64,000 nt of DNA, taken from the NCBI RefSeq assembly GCF_049808615.1, contig NZ_JBNCAN010000004.1, positions 124,001 through 188,000 on the forward strand, written 5' to 3'. The DNA comes from Modicisalibacter sp049808615. Its GTDB lineage: Bacteria; Pseudomonadota; Gammaproteobacteria; Pseudomonadales; Halomonadaceae. The position numbers were made by a program, and so were the translations under genes. Positions 52,527 to 61,503 of this stretch are shown piece by piece; the first letter of the stretch is position 1, and the number at the start of each line of letters is the position of its first letter. Under the pieces are notes generated by a model. The model was not told the DNA's origin and did no database searches. It was given only the letters and a program-made list of their open reading frames with translations.

Positions 52527-52558
52527 TGCCGCTCGTTACGCTTTCGAGCGGCACTTTT
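52527..52558 (+). terminator. Terminator after cysPTWA
   Basis: A 9-bp stem TGCCGCTCG / CGAGCGGCA (52527-52535 with 52545-52553) and then CTTTTATTTATT. It closes the cys operon and lies 42 bases before the yajG start. Confidence 0.8.
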
Positions 52559-52599
52559 ATTTATTGCACACAAGGTATTTCACACAAGGAGAACAGGGA

Positions 52600-53193
52600 A
52601 TGCGGATTTTCAGAACGGCCCCATTTCTAGGCTTGCTGACAGGCTTTTTGCTGATGGCCGGCTGCGCGCAGAGTCCACACTATCTTCAGGTAGAGCCCAA
52701 TGTCGGCCAGGATCTTCCGCAAGTCGGCAACGGTCAAAGCGTGACGCTGGATGTCGTCGACGGGCGTGAATCGGATGTGCTGGGCACCCGCAGTGGCTCG
52801 GCCATGTCCACCGCCGTGATCAGTGTCGAAGCCTACGATCTGATGCCCAAATTGAAGAACCAAGCTGAAGTGGCGTTATCCCAGATGGGGTTCAACCCCA
52901 CCTCCGAGCCAGCCCCGAACCGCCCCAGCCTGATTTTGACCCTGACCGATCTCAGCTATCAAAAAACCGAGGGTAAGCCAATGCTCGACAAGGCCGTGTT
53001 GCTGGCACGCTTTCGGGCAGTTGCCAGCAATGAGCGCCAAACCTACACCGGCACTTATACCGCCAAACGTGATCAGGAGTATGCGTTGAAGCCCAATCGC
53101 GAGAACAATACCGCCATGGTCAACGACCTCTTGAGCCGGGCACTCCAGCGCACCTTCAACGATCCACAAATCGGCAATCTGCTGGCACGCTGA
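52600..53193 (+). CDS. yajG: YajG family lipoprotein
   Basis: 197 residues. A lipoprotein signal with lipobox MAGC (LLTGFLLMAGCAQSPHYLQV) is followed by the YajG domain: VTLDVVDGRESDVLGTRSG, LMPKLKNQAEVALSQMGFNP and LILTLTDLSYQ. AAGGAGAACAGGGA lies directly before the ATG at 52600. YajG proteins are outer- or inner-membrane lipoproteins of unknown function, linked in enterics to the muropeptide permease region. Here it is a single-gene unit between the cys terminator and a terminator shared with tpm. Confidence 0.88.
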   Translation: MRIFRTAPFLGLLTGFLLMAGCAQSPHYLQVEPNVGQDLPQVGNGQSVTLDVVDGRESDVLGTRSGSAMSTAVISVEAYDLMPKLKNQAEVALSQMGFNPTSEPAPNRPSLILTLTDLSYQKTEGKPMLDKAVLLARFRAVASNERQTYTGTYTAKRDQEYALKPNRENNTAMVNDLLSRALQRTFNDPQIGNLLAR

Positions 53194-53217
53194 TTCGACG
53201 CCCGCCATCATGACGAT

Positions 53218-53267
53218 GCGAGCCTTGGGATGACGGTCAACGTGATCTCCCAAGGCTCGCGTTTTTT
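53218..53267. terminator. Terminator between yajG and tpm
   Basis: A perfect 13-bp stem GCGAGCCTTGGGA / TCCCAAGGCTCGC (53218-53230 with 53248-53260) and a GTTTTTT tail on the plus strand. It ends the yajG transcript; the stem also faces the end of the convergent tpm gene. Confidence 0.9.
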
Positions 53268-53273
53268 GCACGG

Positions 53274-53912
53274 TTATTCTTCGCTTGGCCCTCGCCTGAC
53301 CAGCGACCAGATATGCTCGCTGAAACCCAGCTCATTCGGTGGCAGAACATCAAGCAATTCAAGCTCGAAATTGGGGGTGAACAGTAACCGCACCTCATCG
53401 GACTCGACGTGATAGGGAGGCCCTTTCTCCGGCAGAATGCTGCGCGTGATGGTAATCATCAGACCCCGGACGCCCGGTGACAGCAACTGGGCCAGATGAA
53501 AGGCATAGCGCTGTCGTGCTGCGGGACGCAGTGCAATAAGCGAGGCGCGATCGTAGAACGCCTGAATTTCACGGGTATTGTCGATATGCAACTGAAAGAA
53601 ATCGCCGCACCAGAGCTCCACACTCCCCTGGCGCCAGATATCGAAGGGTCCGTGATGATAACGGGACACCTCGCCCTCTCCCTCCGACACGAACTGTTCG
53701 ATGGCCTCGGAGGATATTTCGATTCCCAGCACCGGATAGCCGCGCTGTGCGAGCCAGCGCATGTCCAGACTCTTGCCGCACAGCGGCACCAGCACTTTCC
53801 CTCCGGTCGGAATGTGCAGGGCGGGCCAGTGACGCATGAGCTGGGGGTGTGTCTCGTCCCTATGAAACGCTATACGGCCCTCACGCCAGCGCTCGATCCA
53901 TTCATTAGCCAT
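53274..53912 (-). CDS. tmpT: Thiopurine S-methyltransferase
   Basis: 212 residues from the ATG at 53912, which has AAGGA seven bases upstream. MANEWIERWREGRIAFHRDE, KVLVPLCGKSLDMRWLAQRG and VLGIEISSEAIEQF form the TPMT-type SAM-binding domain. In bacteria these enzymes methylate thiopurines and also selenium or tellurium oxyanions, and can give tellurite resistance. The gene is isolated, and converges on yajG. Confidence 0.93.
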   Translation of the reverse strand: MANEWIERWREGRIAFHRDETHPQLMRHWPALHIPTGGKVLVPLCGKSLDMRWLAQRGYPVLGIEISSEAIEQFVSEGEGEVSRYHHGPFDIWRQGSVELWCGDFFQLHIDNTREIQAFYDRASLIALRPAARQRYAFHLAQLLSPGVRGLMITITRSILPEKGPPYHVESDEVRLLFTPNFELELLDVLPPNELGFSEHIWSLVRRGPSEE

Positions 53913-54116
53913 CACGTCATCCTTGTTAACAATCACCGGCAGAGCACGAGCTCAGGCCATTGATTTAGAATATTTTTCCTGCGACCCACTATTCAACAGC
54001 ACCTTCGAGCAGTGTCATCCACACATTCTGTGGATAAGCCTTGGGACAAACGTCTCCTGTTTTTTTCAAAGCGGCGTCTTGTCCGGGAGTCTCTCAATTT
54101 GTTTATTTTTTGATCA

Positions 54117-54262
54117 CTTAGGAAGCGCTGAAAAATCGACGAGCGGTTCAAGGACAAGGCGCCCGGAGCGCAGGAACCGGAGCATATGCAGTATATGTGA
54201 GGATTCCGAGCAACGCGCAACGCTGTAATTGAGCCGCGCAGACATTTATTCAGTGTTTCCTC
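54117..54262. repeat. Dispersed intergenic repeat, copy B (about 146 bases)
   Basis: Begins CTTAGGAAGCGCTGAAAAAT and ends ACATTTATTCAGTGTTTCCT, imperfect inverted repeats of each other and near-matches to the ends of copy A at 25788-25934. The middle shares CCGGAGC and GAGCAACGCGCAACG with copy A but has diverged otherwise. It fills most of the 348-base gap between tpm and the DUF1820 gene, touching the latter's stop codon; the remainder (53913-54116) shows no gene. Confidence 0.8.
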
Positions 54263-54590
54263 AGCCATCGTCTCGTGGCGGAAAATTCATGGCCCGCGGA
54301 AACTCCGCCACCTTGCCCTCGGCCTTGGTCGCCTTGGGCGTTCCTTCACGCTCCACCTCATCGATCCGCACAATGGCGTTGAGGGGAATATAGCTGCGCT
54401 GAACGCCTTCAAAGGTACGTCTCAACTTCTCGCTGGAGGGGTCGACCACCAGCTTCGAGGCATCTTCGAAGACGAAGGTCTCCACCTCGATGAACCCCCA
54501 CAGGTCACTCTGGAAGATCTCCCGAGCGTAAAGTTCCCAGATTTCCCCCTGGTTATGAAAAACCACGCGATAGATCGGCTTGGATGCCAT
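54261..54590 (-). CDS. DUF1820 family protein
   Basis: 109 residues from the ATG at 54590 (AGGGGC upstream). ASKPIYRVVFHNQGEIWELYARE, GFIEVETFVFEDASKLVVDP and RTFEGVQRSYIPLNAIVRIDEVE are the conserved DUF1820 segments. The family is common in gammaproteobacteria with no assigned function; no membrane segments or signal peptide. The frame is open to 54761 but that part is not conserved. It is divergent from miaB, across 268 bases. Confidence 0.92.
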   Translation of the reverse strand: MASKPIYRVVFHNQGEIWELYAREIFQSDLWGFIEVETFVFEDASKLVVDPSSEKLRRTFEGVQRSYIPLNAIVRIDEVEREGTPKATKAEGKVAEFPRAMNFPPRDDG

Positions 54591-54858
54591 GCTGCCCCTG
54601 TTCAGATGTAAGACGCGCTGCGTCAATTGAGAGATTGCCCTGAGGCGTGAAACACGCATCTTAGAATACCACAGCCGCCGCGCGCTCAAAGGTGTCCTGG
54701 CAAAGGTCGCCCCGGTGAAGCATGGGCCGAGACTGGTCAATACCTGGAGCGATACGTACAATATTCATTTCAGCATTTTTCGGCTATTCAGCTATATCCT
54801 CGGTCGCGCATTCACCTTTTTACTACGGACAAATCGAGCGCTCTTGCGCTGATACCCT

Positions 54859-56202
54859 ATGGCGAAGAAACTCTTCATCAAGACTCATGGCTGCCAAATG
54901 AACGAGTACGACTCTGCCCGCATGGCGGATCTGCTCGGCGAATCTCATCAAATGGAACTGACCGATGACGAACGCGAGGCGGACGTCATTCTCCTCAACA
55001 CCTGTTCGATTCGTGAAAAGGCCCAGGAGAAGGTGTTTCACCAACTCGGTCGTTGGAAGAAACTCAAGCAGAGCAATCCCGATCTGGTGATTGGCGTGGG
55101 AGGCTGCGTCGCCAGCCAGGAAGGCGAGAATCTGCGTAAACGCGCCCCCCATGTCGACATGGTGTTCGGCCCGCAGACCTTGCATCGGGTTCCTTCGATG
55201 CTCGACTCCCAGCGCGCCGACCAGATTTCCGTCGTCGACGTCACCTTTCCCGAGATCGAAAAGTTCGATCACTTGCCCAAGCCGAGTTCCGATGGTGCCA
55301 CCGCCTTCGTCTCGATCATGGAAGGCTGTTCGAAGTACTGCAGCTTCTGTGTCGTGCCTTACACCCGTGGCGAGGAAGTGTCGCGCCCCTTTGAGGGGGT
55401 GATGGACGAAGTCATCCACCTGGCGGAACAAGGGGTGCGGGAAGTCAATCTGCTGGGGCAGAACGTCAACGCTTATCGTGGCGAGAATGAGCTTGGCGAC
55501 GAGATTGATCTGGCGGAGCTGATCAGCTGTGTGGCCGCAGTGGACGGCATTGACCGTATCCGCTTCACCACCTCGCATCCAGTGGAATTCTCCGACAGCC
55601 TGATCGAGGCCTATGGCGAGATTCCCGAGCTGGTCAGCCATCTTCACCTGCCGGTACAGTCCGGCTCCGATCGCATCCTGAGCGCCATGAAGCGCGGCCA
55701 TACGGCGCAGGAATACATCGAGAAGATGGAGCGCATCCGCGCCCTGCGCCCGGATATCAGCTTTTCATCGGACTTCATCATTGGCTTTCCTGGGGAGACG
55801 AACGCGGACTTCGAGGCGACCATGGATCTGATCCAGCGTATCGGCTTCGATGTCTCCTTCAGCTTCGTCTATTCGGCCCGCCCCGGCACGCCGGCGGCCA
55901 ACCTTGAAGACGAAACCCCGGAAGCCACCAAGAAACAGCGCCTTGCGATTCTTCAGGAGCGCATCAACCAGAACGCCATGCAGATCAGTCGACGCATGGT
56001 GGGCACGACCCAGCGCATACTGGTGACGGGCTTCTCTCCCCGCGATCCAGGCCAGCTGTCCGGACGCACCGAGAACAACCGCGTGGTCAACTTTCGTGCC
56101 GCCAACCCGACGGAACTGATCGGCGCCTTCGTCGACGTCGTCATCGATGAAGCGCTGCCAAATTCGCTGCGGGGTGAGCTTGCCTCCCCCGAGCTTTACT
56201 AG
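54859..56202 (+). CDS. miaB: tRNA-2-methylthio-N6-dimethylallyladenosine synthase MiaB
   Basis: 447 residues in three domains: UPF0004 (KTHGCQMNEYDSARMADLL; first cluster cysteines), radical SAM (CSKYCSFCVVPYTRGEE, C-x3-C-x2-C) and a C-terminal TRAM domain from about residue 378. It adds the methylthio group at position 37 of tRNAs reading U-starting codons, using two 4Fe-4S clusters. No strong ribosome site was seen before the ATG. It begins the miaB-ybeZ-ybeY-ybeX-lnt block, and a hairpin separates it from ybeZ. Confidence 0.98.
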   Translation: MAKKLFIKTHGCQMNEYDSARMADLLGESHQMELTDDEREADVILLNTCSIREKAQEKVFHQLGRWKKLKQSNPDLVIGVGGCVASQEGENLRKRAPHVDMVFGPQTLHRVPSMLDSQRADQISVVDVTFPEIEKFDHLPKPSSDGATAFVSIMEGCSKYCSFCVVPYTRGEEVSRPFEGVMDEVIHLAEQGVREVNLLGQNVNAYRGENELGDEIDLAELISCVAAVDGIDRIRFTTSHPVEFSDSLIEAYGEIPELVSHLHLPVQSGSDRILSAMKRGHTAQEYIEKMERIRALRPDISFSSDFIIGFPGETNADFEATMDLIQRIGFDVSFSFVYSARPGTPAANLEDETPEATKKQRLAILQERINQNAMQISRRMVGTTQRILVTGFSPRDPGQLSGRTENNRVVNFRAANPTELIGAFVDVVIDEALPNSLRGELASPELY

Positions 56203-56214
56203 GGTTTTCAGGTT

Positions 56215-56236
56215 TGCCCCGACCCCCGTCGGGGCA
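56215..56236 (+). terminator. Hairpin between miaB and ybeZ
   Basis: A 9-bp stem TGCCCCGAC / GTCGGGGCA with loop CCCC, followed after GTAAGC by CTTTT. It lies 12 bases after the miaB stop. It may reduce, rather than stop, transcription into ybeZ, since the block is usually an operon. Confidence 0.65.
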
Positions 56237-56291
56237 GTAAGCTCTTTTCATCGTTCCACATCTTTTCTCACAACCTACGGATCCTCTTGTC

Positions 56292-57371
56292 TTGAGCAAT
56301 AACGGTTCTCAGGCGCATCGCATTCTAACTCTAACTCTCGAACCCAACGATCCCATGCGGCTGGCCAACCTCTGTGGCCAACGCGACGAACACCTGAAAC
56401 TGGTCGAATCGCGTCTCGGGGTCACTCTGCGCAATCGCGGCAATACCTTTCAGCTGGCCGGTCCCGGCGTCCGTGTCAAAGCGGCAGCCAATATCATCGA
56501 GCATCTCTACCGTGAGACCGAGAGTGGCGATCTCGAGCCGGAGACCGTGCATCTATTCTTGCAGGAGTCCGGTATCGAGGCGCTGGAAGAAGAGGAAGGC
56601 GGTATCGATGAAGGCGACGTGATCATTCGCACTCCGCGTGCCCTGGTCAAGCCCCGAGGAATCAATCAGCAGAGCTACGTCGCCAACATCCGCAAGCACG
56701 ATATCAACTTCGGTATCGGCCCGGCGGGCACCGGCAAGACCTATCTGGCGGTTGCTGCGGCAGTGGAAGCGCTCAATCAGGAGGAGGTGCGGCGTATCCT
56801 GCTGGTACGCCCGGCGGTGGAGGCCGGGGAAAAGCTCGGCTTTCTGCCCGGTGATCTGGCCCAGAAAATCGACCCCTACCTGCGCCCGCTCTATGATGCG
56901 CTCTATGAAATGATCGGTTTCGAGCAGGTCGGAAAGTTGATCGAGCGTCAGGTCATCGAGATCGCCCCACTCGCCTACATGCGCGGACGCACGCTAAACA
57001 ATGCCTTCATTATCCTCGACGAGAGTCAGAACACCACCCGCGAGCAAATGAAGATGTTCCTGACACGTATCGGCTTCGGCTCCACCGCCGTCGTTACCGG
57101 CGATGTCACTCAGGTCGATCTTCCCCGGGGGCAGAGTTCAGGGTTGATTCAGGTGCTCGATGTGCTCAAGGAGACATCGGGTATCGGCGTGACGCATTTC
57201 GCCGCCAAGGACGTGGTCCGCCATCCACTGGTGCAACGCATCATCGAAGCCTACGATCTGTTCGAAGCCGAGCAGGAGGCTCAGGATCGCGCCCGCAAGG
57301 AAGCGCGGGATCAGGCACGTCGCGCCGAGCAGTCGTCCGGTAATGGCAGCGAACAGACCTCTCCTCTATGA
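56292..57371 (+). CDS. ybeZ: PhoH family ATPase YbeZ
   Basis: 359 residues. The PhoH P-loop ATPase has Walker A GPAGTGKTYLAVAAAVEA and Walker B FIILDESQNTTREQM, preceded by an N-terminal RNA-binding-like part (RLANLCGQRDEHLKLVESRLGV). The apparent start is a TTG at 56292, giving a family-like N-terminus; the first in-frame ATG at 56355 would cut conserved sequence. YbeZ works with the RNase YbeY in rRNA/RNA quality control. The stop overlaps the ybeY start (ATGA at 57368-57371). Confidence 0.94.
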   Translation: MSNNGSQAHRILTLTLEPNDPMRLANLCGQRDEHLKLVESRLGVTLRNRGNTFQLAGPGVRVKAAANIIEHLYRETESGDLEPETVHLFLQESGIEALEEEEGGIDEGDVIIRTPRALVKPRGINQQSYVANIRKHDINFGIGPAGTGKTYLAVAAAVEALNQEEVRRILLVRPAVEAGEKLGFLPGDLAQKIDPYLRPLYDALYEMIGFEQVGKLIERQVIEIAPLAYMRGRTLNNAFIILDESQNTTREQMKMFLTRIGFGSTAVVTGDVTQVDLPRGQSSGLIQVLDVLKETSGIGVTHFAAKDVVRHPLVQRIIEAYDLFEAEQEAQDRARKEARDQARRAEQSSGNGSEQTSPL

Positions 57372-57901
57372 CCATCACTCCCGGCCCTGTGGTCGACCTG
57401 CAAATCGCCCTGGATGACGATGCGCTCCCCGACCTGCCGACTCAGCAAACATTGTCGCGCTGGGTCAAGGCTGCGCTGGTCCATCATCCAGCCAAGGCCC
57501 AGGACGAATTGACCATACGCATGGTGACGGAAGACGAAAGCAGCACTCTCAACCGCGATTACCGCGGCAAGGACAAGCCCACCAATGTGCTGTCCTTTCC
57601 CTTCGAGGCGCCACCGGGGCTCGATATCCCCCTGCTGGGTGATCTGGTCATCTGCCATGCAGTCGTCGCTCGGGAAGCCCTTCAGCAACACAAGCCTTTG
57701 GCCGATCATTATGCCCATATGGTCGTACACGGCATTTTGCACTTGTTGGGTTACGATCATATGAAGGAAGCCGAGGCTGCGGACATGGAAGCGCTTGAAC
57801 GCGATATCCTGGCCTCCTTGGGTATTCCCGATCCCTATGTGCTTTCAGGCACCGAATGCGACTCTTATTCAAGTAACGAGGATGCGAGACCCGACGCATG
57901 A
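57368..57901 (+). CDS. ybeY: Endoribonuclease YbeY (16S rRNA maturation)
   Basis: 177 residues. The zinc-binding site is HGILHLLGYDH, preceded by TRDYRGKDKPTNVLSFPFE-type segment (NRDYRGKDKPTNVLSFPFE). YbeY takes part in 16S rRNA 3'-end maturation and 70S quality control. It overlaps ybeZ upstream and ybeX downstream by ATGA, so it is translated in a coupled manner. The length is slightly above the E. coli protein because of N- and C-terminal extensions. Confidence 0.96.
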   Translation: MTITPGPVVDLQIALDDDALPDLPTQQTLSRWVKAALVHHPAKAQDELTIRMVTEDESSTLNRDYRGKDKPTNVLSFPFEAPPGLDIPLLGDLVICHAVVAREALQQHKPLADHYAHMVVHGILHLLGYDHMKEAEAADMEALERDILASLGIPDPYVLSGTECDSYSSNEDARPDA

Positions 57902-58782
57902 GCGAAGACCGATCGAGCAGCCAGGGCAACAAATCCTGGCTCGAGAAGTTGTTCAGCGGATTTTTCAGCGACTCAGACGAACCCAGCTCGCGAGACGAGC
58001 TACTGATCTTTCTACGCGAAGCCGGTGCTCGGCTGCGGCTGGATCCGGACGCCATGACCATCCTGGAAGGCGCCTTCCAGATCAGCGATCAGCAAACGCG
58101 GGAAGTGATGATTCCCCGCTCCCAGGTCACCGCCATCGCGGTCGATCAGAGCCCCGAGGATTATCTGCCGGTCATCTTCGAAACCGGCCATTCGCGCTAC
58201 CCGGTAGTCGGCGAGAATCTTGACGATGTCCAGGGCATCCTGCTGGTCAAGGATTTACTGCCCATGCTGCAGGAAAGCGATGGTGAGCGACGCTGGGTCG
58301 ATCTACAGGATGTCATCCGACCCGCGATGTTCATTCCGGAGTCCAAGCGCCTCAACAGTTTGCTCAAGGAGTTTCGAGATACCCACAATCACATGGCGAT
58401 CGTGGTGGACGAATACGGCGGCACCGCGGGTATCGTCACCATCGAAGACATCCTCGAGCAAATCGTCGGCGATATCGAGGACGAGCACGATACCGACGAG
58501 GACGACGATATCCGCGATATGGGCGATGGCTCCTTCTCCGTGCGCGCCCTGACCCCTATCGACGAGTTCAACGAGCGTTTCGATACGGACTTCTCGGATG
58601 ACGAGTTCGATACCGTGGGTGGGCTGGTCATGCAAGGTTTCGGCCACCTCCCCCGGCGTGGCGAATACACCGATCTGAGCGGCTGGCGCTTCACGGTACT
58701 GGGTGCTGACAACCGGCGCATCCGCCTGTTGCAGGCCGAGCAGCTCTCCGACGCAGATCTTTTGGACGAAGCGGAAGGTTGA
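57898..58782 (+). CDS. ybeX: CorC/YbeX family protein (CBS pair and transporter-associated domain)
   Basis: 294 residues. Two CBS domains cover about residues 70-195 (VMIPRSQVTAIAVDQSPEDYL; VDEYGGTAGIVTIEDILEQIVGDIEDE) and a CorC_HlyC domain ends the protein. An acidic stretch (DEHDTDEDDDIRDMG) follows the second CBS. It is soluble and has no membrane region. YbeX has been linked to Mg2+/Co2+ efflux with CorA and to ribosome metabolism. Its start overlaps ybeY; lnt follows after a 399-base gap containing a structured repeat. Confidence 0.95.
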   Translation: MSEDRSSSQGNKSWLEKLFSGFFSDSDEPSSRDELLIFLREAGARLRLDPDAMTILEGAFQISDQQTREVMIPRSQVTAIAVDQSPEDYLPVIFETGHSRYPVVGENLDDVQGILLVKDLLPMLQESDGERRWVDLQDVIRPAMFIPESKRLNSLLKEFRDTHNHMAIVVDEYGGTAGIVTIEDILEQIVGDIEDEHDTDEDDDIRDMGDGSFSVRALTPIDEFNERFDTDFSDDEFDTVGGLVMQGFGHLPRRGEYTDLSGWRFTVLGADNRRIRLLQAEQLSDADLLDEAEG

Positions 58783-58868
58783 TGCGCAGTCGTCATCGCT
58801 CGAGCGCTCTGGTATAAGAGGCACGTCCAAAACTTGCTTATGGCCTTCATCCGCGAAGACGCTCGACT

Positions 58869-59148
58869 AGGCCTCGTCTGAAAAGTCAGCGAGCGAAGTC
58901 TAGCGCTAAGCCCGCTCCTGCGGGCTAATGCATTCCCCACATCCATGTGGGTCACAAAGCAAAAATTGGCGATAAATCGGCAGGATAGCCGATTTGGGCA
59001 GCTCTGCTGCTCGAAGAGCGAGCAACATGGATGTTGCGAGTCCAAGAGCGGAGTTTACGCGGTGTAAATGAGTATCTTGATCGGACTCGCGCACGAGCCA
59101 ATTTTTAACGCCGTATAGACGAGCGCAGATACTTTTCGGACAAAGCCT
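58869..59148. repeat. 280-base structured repeat with terminal inverted repeats, between ybeX and lnt
   Basis: Ends are AGGCCTCGTCTGAAAAGT (58869-58886) and ACTTTTCGGACAAAGCCT (59131-59148); 15 of 18 positions are complementary. Inside are further dyads: GCCCGC-TCCT-GCGGGC, CCACAT-CC-ATGTGG, AAAAATTGGC paired with GCCAATTTTT, and GCAACAT-GG-ATGTTGC. No coding frame of note. It fills the 399-base gap in the ybeX-lnt region, leaving no other gene. A MITE-like non-autonomous element is the best guess; it is unlike the A/B repeats at 25.8 and 54.1 kb. Confidence 0.7.
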
Positions 59149-59181
59149 AGCAAGCGAGAATCAATAAGGAGTGTCCTCCCC

Positions 59182-60654
59182 ATGCTGTCCTATTCCCGCC
59201 CTTGGGTGGGCTACCTGGCTGCGTTGATCGCCGGCGCATTGACCACCCTGACCTTCTCGCCTTTCGAACTCTGGTGGCTAGGACCGGTCGCCGTGGCGCT
59301 GGTCTATGTTGGCCTGCATGATCTAACACCGGGTCAAGCGGTCCTGCGAGGGTGGTGTTATGGCGTTGCGCTGTTTGCCACTGGCACCTACTGGATCTAC
59401 GTCTCGATTCACGACTATGGTTATACCGGCGTACCCTTGGCGGTATTCCTCACGGCCCTGTTTGCCGTCACCTTGGCGCTGTTCTTCGCCATTCCCTTCT
59501 GGTTCTATCGCCGTTTCACTGGTCGACGCCTGGCCTTTCTGAGTTTTGCCGGATTCTGGGTACTCATGGAAGTGCTGCGTACCTATCTCTTCACCGGCTT
59601 TCCCTGGCTGCTACTGGGCAGCGCTCACGTGGATTCGCCGCTGGCACCTCTTGCCCCCTTGGGGGGCGTCTATCTGCTCAGCCTGGTGACCGCCTTGACC
59701 GGCACCCTGGGCGTGGAGTTTCTCAAGCAGCGCTGGTGGGCCATTGCCCCCCTGGTAGCCCTGTGGCTAGCACCGTTCTTGTTACCCCTGCAGTGGACAA
59801 CGCCTGACGGGACGACAAGGCAAGTCGCCCTGCTGCAAGGCAATCTTCCGCAGCTGATGAAATGGACCGACGAGGGACAGCGCACGGCGGCAAACACCTA
59901 CGCTGCGTTGACGCGAGCTCAGAGTGACGAAATCGATCTGATCGTCTGGCCAGAAACCGCACTGCCGATGTTCCAGCGTCAGGCCGAACCGATACTCGAG
60001 CGAATCCAGGCGACGCTGGCACCGGGTACGACGCTCCTCACCGGTGTCGTTCAGCGCGACGAAGACGGGCGCTATTATAATGCGATCACCGGCGTGGGAG
60101 AGGTCGAAGGCGAGTATCGCAAGGAGCACTTGGTGCCCTTCGGTGAATACATGCCGCTGGAAAGCCTGCTGCGTGGCATCATCGCCTTTTTCGATCTGCC
60201 CATGTCGAGTTTTTCCTCAGGAGCCTCCGAGCCTGAGCCCATCCGCGCTGCAGGGCTGAGCATCGGCAGTGCGATCTGCTATGAAATCATCTATCCGGAC
60301 CTGGTCGCCGAACGCGCCAGGCAAGCCGGACTGCTGCTGACCGTCTCCAATGACACCTGGTTCGGTGACTCCATCGGCCCCCTACAGCACATGCAGATGG
60401 CACGCTTACGGGCGCTCGAAAACGGGCGTTACGTCCTGCGTGCCACCAGCAATGGCGTCACGGCGATCATCGATCCTCAGGGGAACGTGAACGACCAGGC
60501 ACCGCGCTTCGAAACGACCAGCATCAGCGGCGAGGTTCGCGCCATGCAAGGGCAGACCCCCTTCACCACGACCGGCAGTTGGCCGACCTGGCTGCTGGCC
60601 GCCTTGTTTTTGCTGCCGGGGTTGCGTCGGCACCGCAGCAGGTCCCGCTTCTAA
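59182..60654 (+). CDS. lnt: Apolipoprotein N-acyltransferase
   Basis: 490 residues. Six or so N-terminal membrane segments are followed by a carbon-nitrogen hydrolase domain with the catalytic triad E258 (IVWPETALP), K314 (YRKEHLVPFGEYMP) and C366 (GSAICYEIIYPDL). Lnt adds the third acyl chain to lipoproteins in the inner membrane, the last step of their maturation. Several lipoproteins in this window (YajG, RlpA-like) are potential substrates. AAGGAG lies upstream of the ATG. It converges on ybeL. Confidence 0.97.
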   Translation: MLSYSRPWVGYLAALIAGALTTLTFSPFELWWLGPVAVALVYVGLHDLTPGQAVLRGWCYGVALFATGTYWIYVSIHDYGYTGVPLAVFLTALFAVTLALFFAIPFWFYRRFTGRRLAFLSFAGFWVLMEVLRTYLFTGFPWLLLGSAHVDSPLAPLAPLGGVYLLSLVTALTGTLGVEFLKQRWWAIAPLVALWLAPFLLPLQWTTPDGTTRQVALLQGNLPQLMKWTDEGQRTAANTYAALTRAQSDEIDLIVWPETALPMFQRQAEPILERIQATLAPGTTLLTGVVQRDEDGRYYNAITGVGEVEGEYRKEHLVPFGEYMPLESLLRGIIAFFDLPMSSFSSGASEPEPIRAAGLSIGSAICYEIIYPDLVAERARQAGLLLTVSNDTWFGDSIGPLQHMQMARLRALENGRYVLRATSNGVTAIIDPQGNVNDQAPRFETTSISGEVRAMQGQTPFTTTGSWPTWLLAALFLLPGLRRHRSRSRF

Positions 60655-60664
60655 CAACGGGACG

Positions 60665-60694
60665 ACGCCATCATCGATGCCGCGGTGATGGCGT
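60665..60694. terminator. Terminator candidate between lnt and ybeL
   Basis: A 9-bp stem ACGCCATCA / TGATGGCGT (60665-60673 with 60686-60694) followed by ACCTTTTCT, eleven bases after the lnt stop and before the convergent ybeL stop. Confidence 0.65.
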
Positions 60695-60722
60695 ACCTTT
60701 TCTGGTATTCGTCAGGCTCTCT

Positions 60723-61232
60723 TCAGGTGCTTGGAGAGCGCTCGAAATAACGATGCTCACATTCACGACAGGGCTCCAGACGCGTGACGCTCTCCAGTAC
60801 CACCTTGGCACCGCAGTGCACGCAGGCCATCCGCCCAGGAGCGGCAATCTCACCTGCCACGTAATCGGCTCGCGACGCCTCGAGATCGTCATTGAGCTGT
60901 TCACGCTCGATGATGCTGCGATCGGCGACGGAAAACAGCGCATCGGTGATCTTGCGCGACAGCACATCAAGGTCGATGCCCAGCCAACTGGCGACTCCGC
61001 TGCCTCCAGCGGCAAGATAGCTGCGCAAATCCTTGAGGTCGCGCTCGACCCAGGCGCGTAACAACGCCATCTCGTCCCGGGTGAATTCCTCGAATTCGGC
61101 TTCGAATTCCACCGCCTCATCAAGATCCTTCTGCAGATTGTCCCAGGAGAGATCGTCGGCACCATCCTGCATTCGCTCCAGAACACGTTCGTAGGCATCG
61201 CGCAGTCGATGCTCTCTGTGTTGTTCGCTCAT
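60723..61232 (-). CDS. ybeL: Zinc-ribbon protein YbeL (DUF1451)
   Basis: 169 residues. A charged, largely helical body (DAYERVLERMQDGADDLSW, TRDEMALLRAWVERDLKDL) ends in a zinc ribbon CVHCGAKVVLESVTRLEPCRECEHRYF (pairs C-x2-C and C-x2-C). This is the DUF1451/YbeL family, function unknown. AAGGAGAGTGTC lies just before the ATG. As in E. coli, the gene is next to leuS, here divergent with 271 bases between. Confidence 0.93.
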   Translation of the reverse strand: MSEQHREHRLRDAYERVLERMQDGADDLSWDNLQKDLDEAVEFEAEFEEFTRDEMALLRAWVERDLKDLRSYLAAGGSGVASWLGIDLDVLSRKITDALFSVADRSIIEREQLNDDLEASRADYVAGEIAAPGRMACVHCGAKVVLESVTRLEPCRECEHRYFERSPST

Positions 61233-61503
61233 GACACTCTCCTTCCATCACCTCTATCGTTTAGCGTAGTCGCCACCGGTCACTTGGGCAGCAGTTCGTA
61301 TATTGGCATGTGAGTGGCCACGGGCAATGGCTTCTTTACCAGGCCTACCTGCCGACGCATGTCTAGGGTAGACTTTGGGCCAGTATAAACGCTGCCAATA
61401 CCCGCCCGAATACGTGTCTAACATATTGTGTAGGTGCGTATTATCGTCTTGCAGGCGAGACACGGCCAAGCTCACAATTCAAGCAAGGTGCCCCGCGAAA
61501 ACG
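61233..61503. other. Intergenic region between ybeL and leuS
   Basis: 271 bases with no gene. It carries the divergent promoters of ybeL and leuS. A run with lower GC (about 61370-61440, GTATAAACG and CATATTGTGTAGG) is the likely leuS promoter area. No T-box or leader peptide was recognised. Confidence 0.35.
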
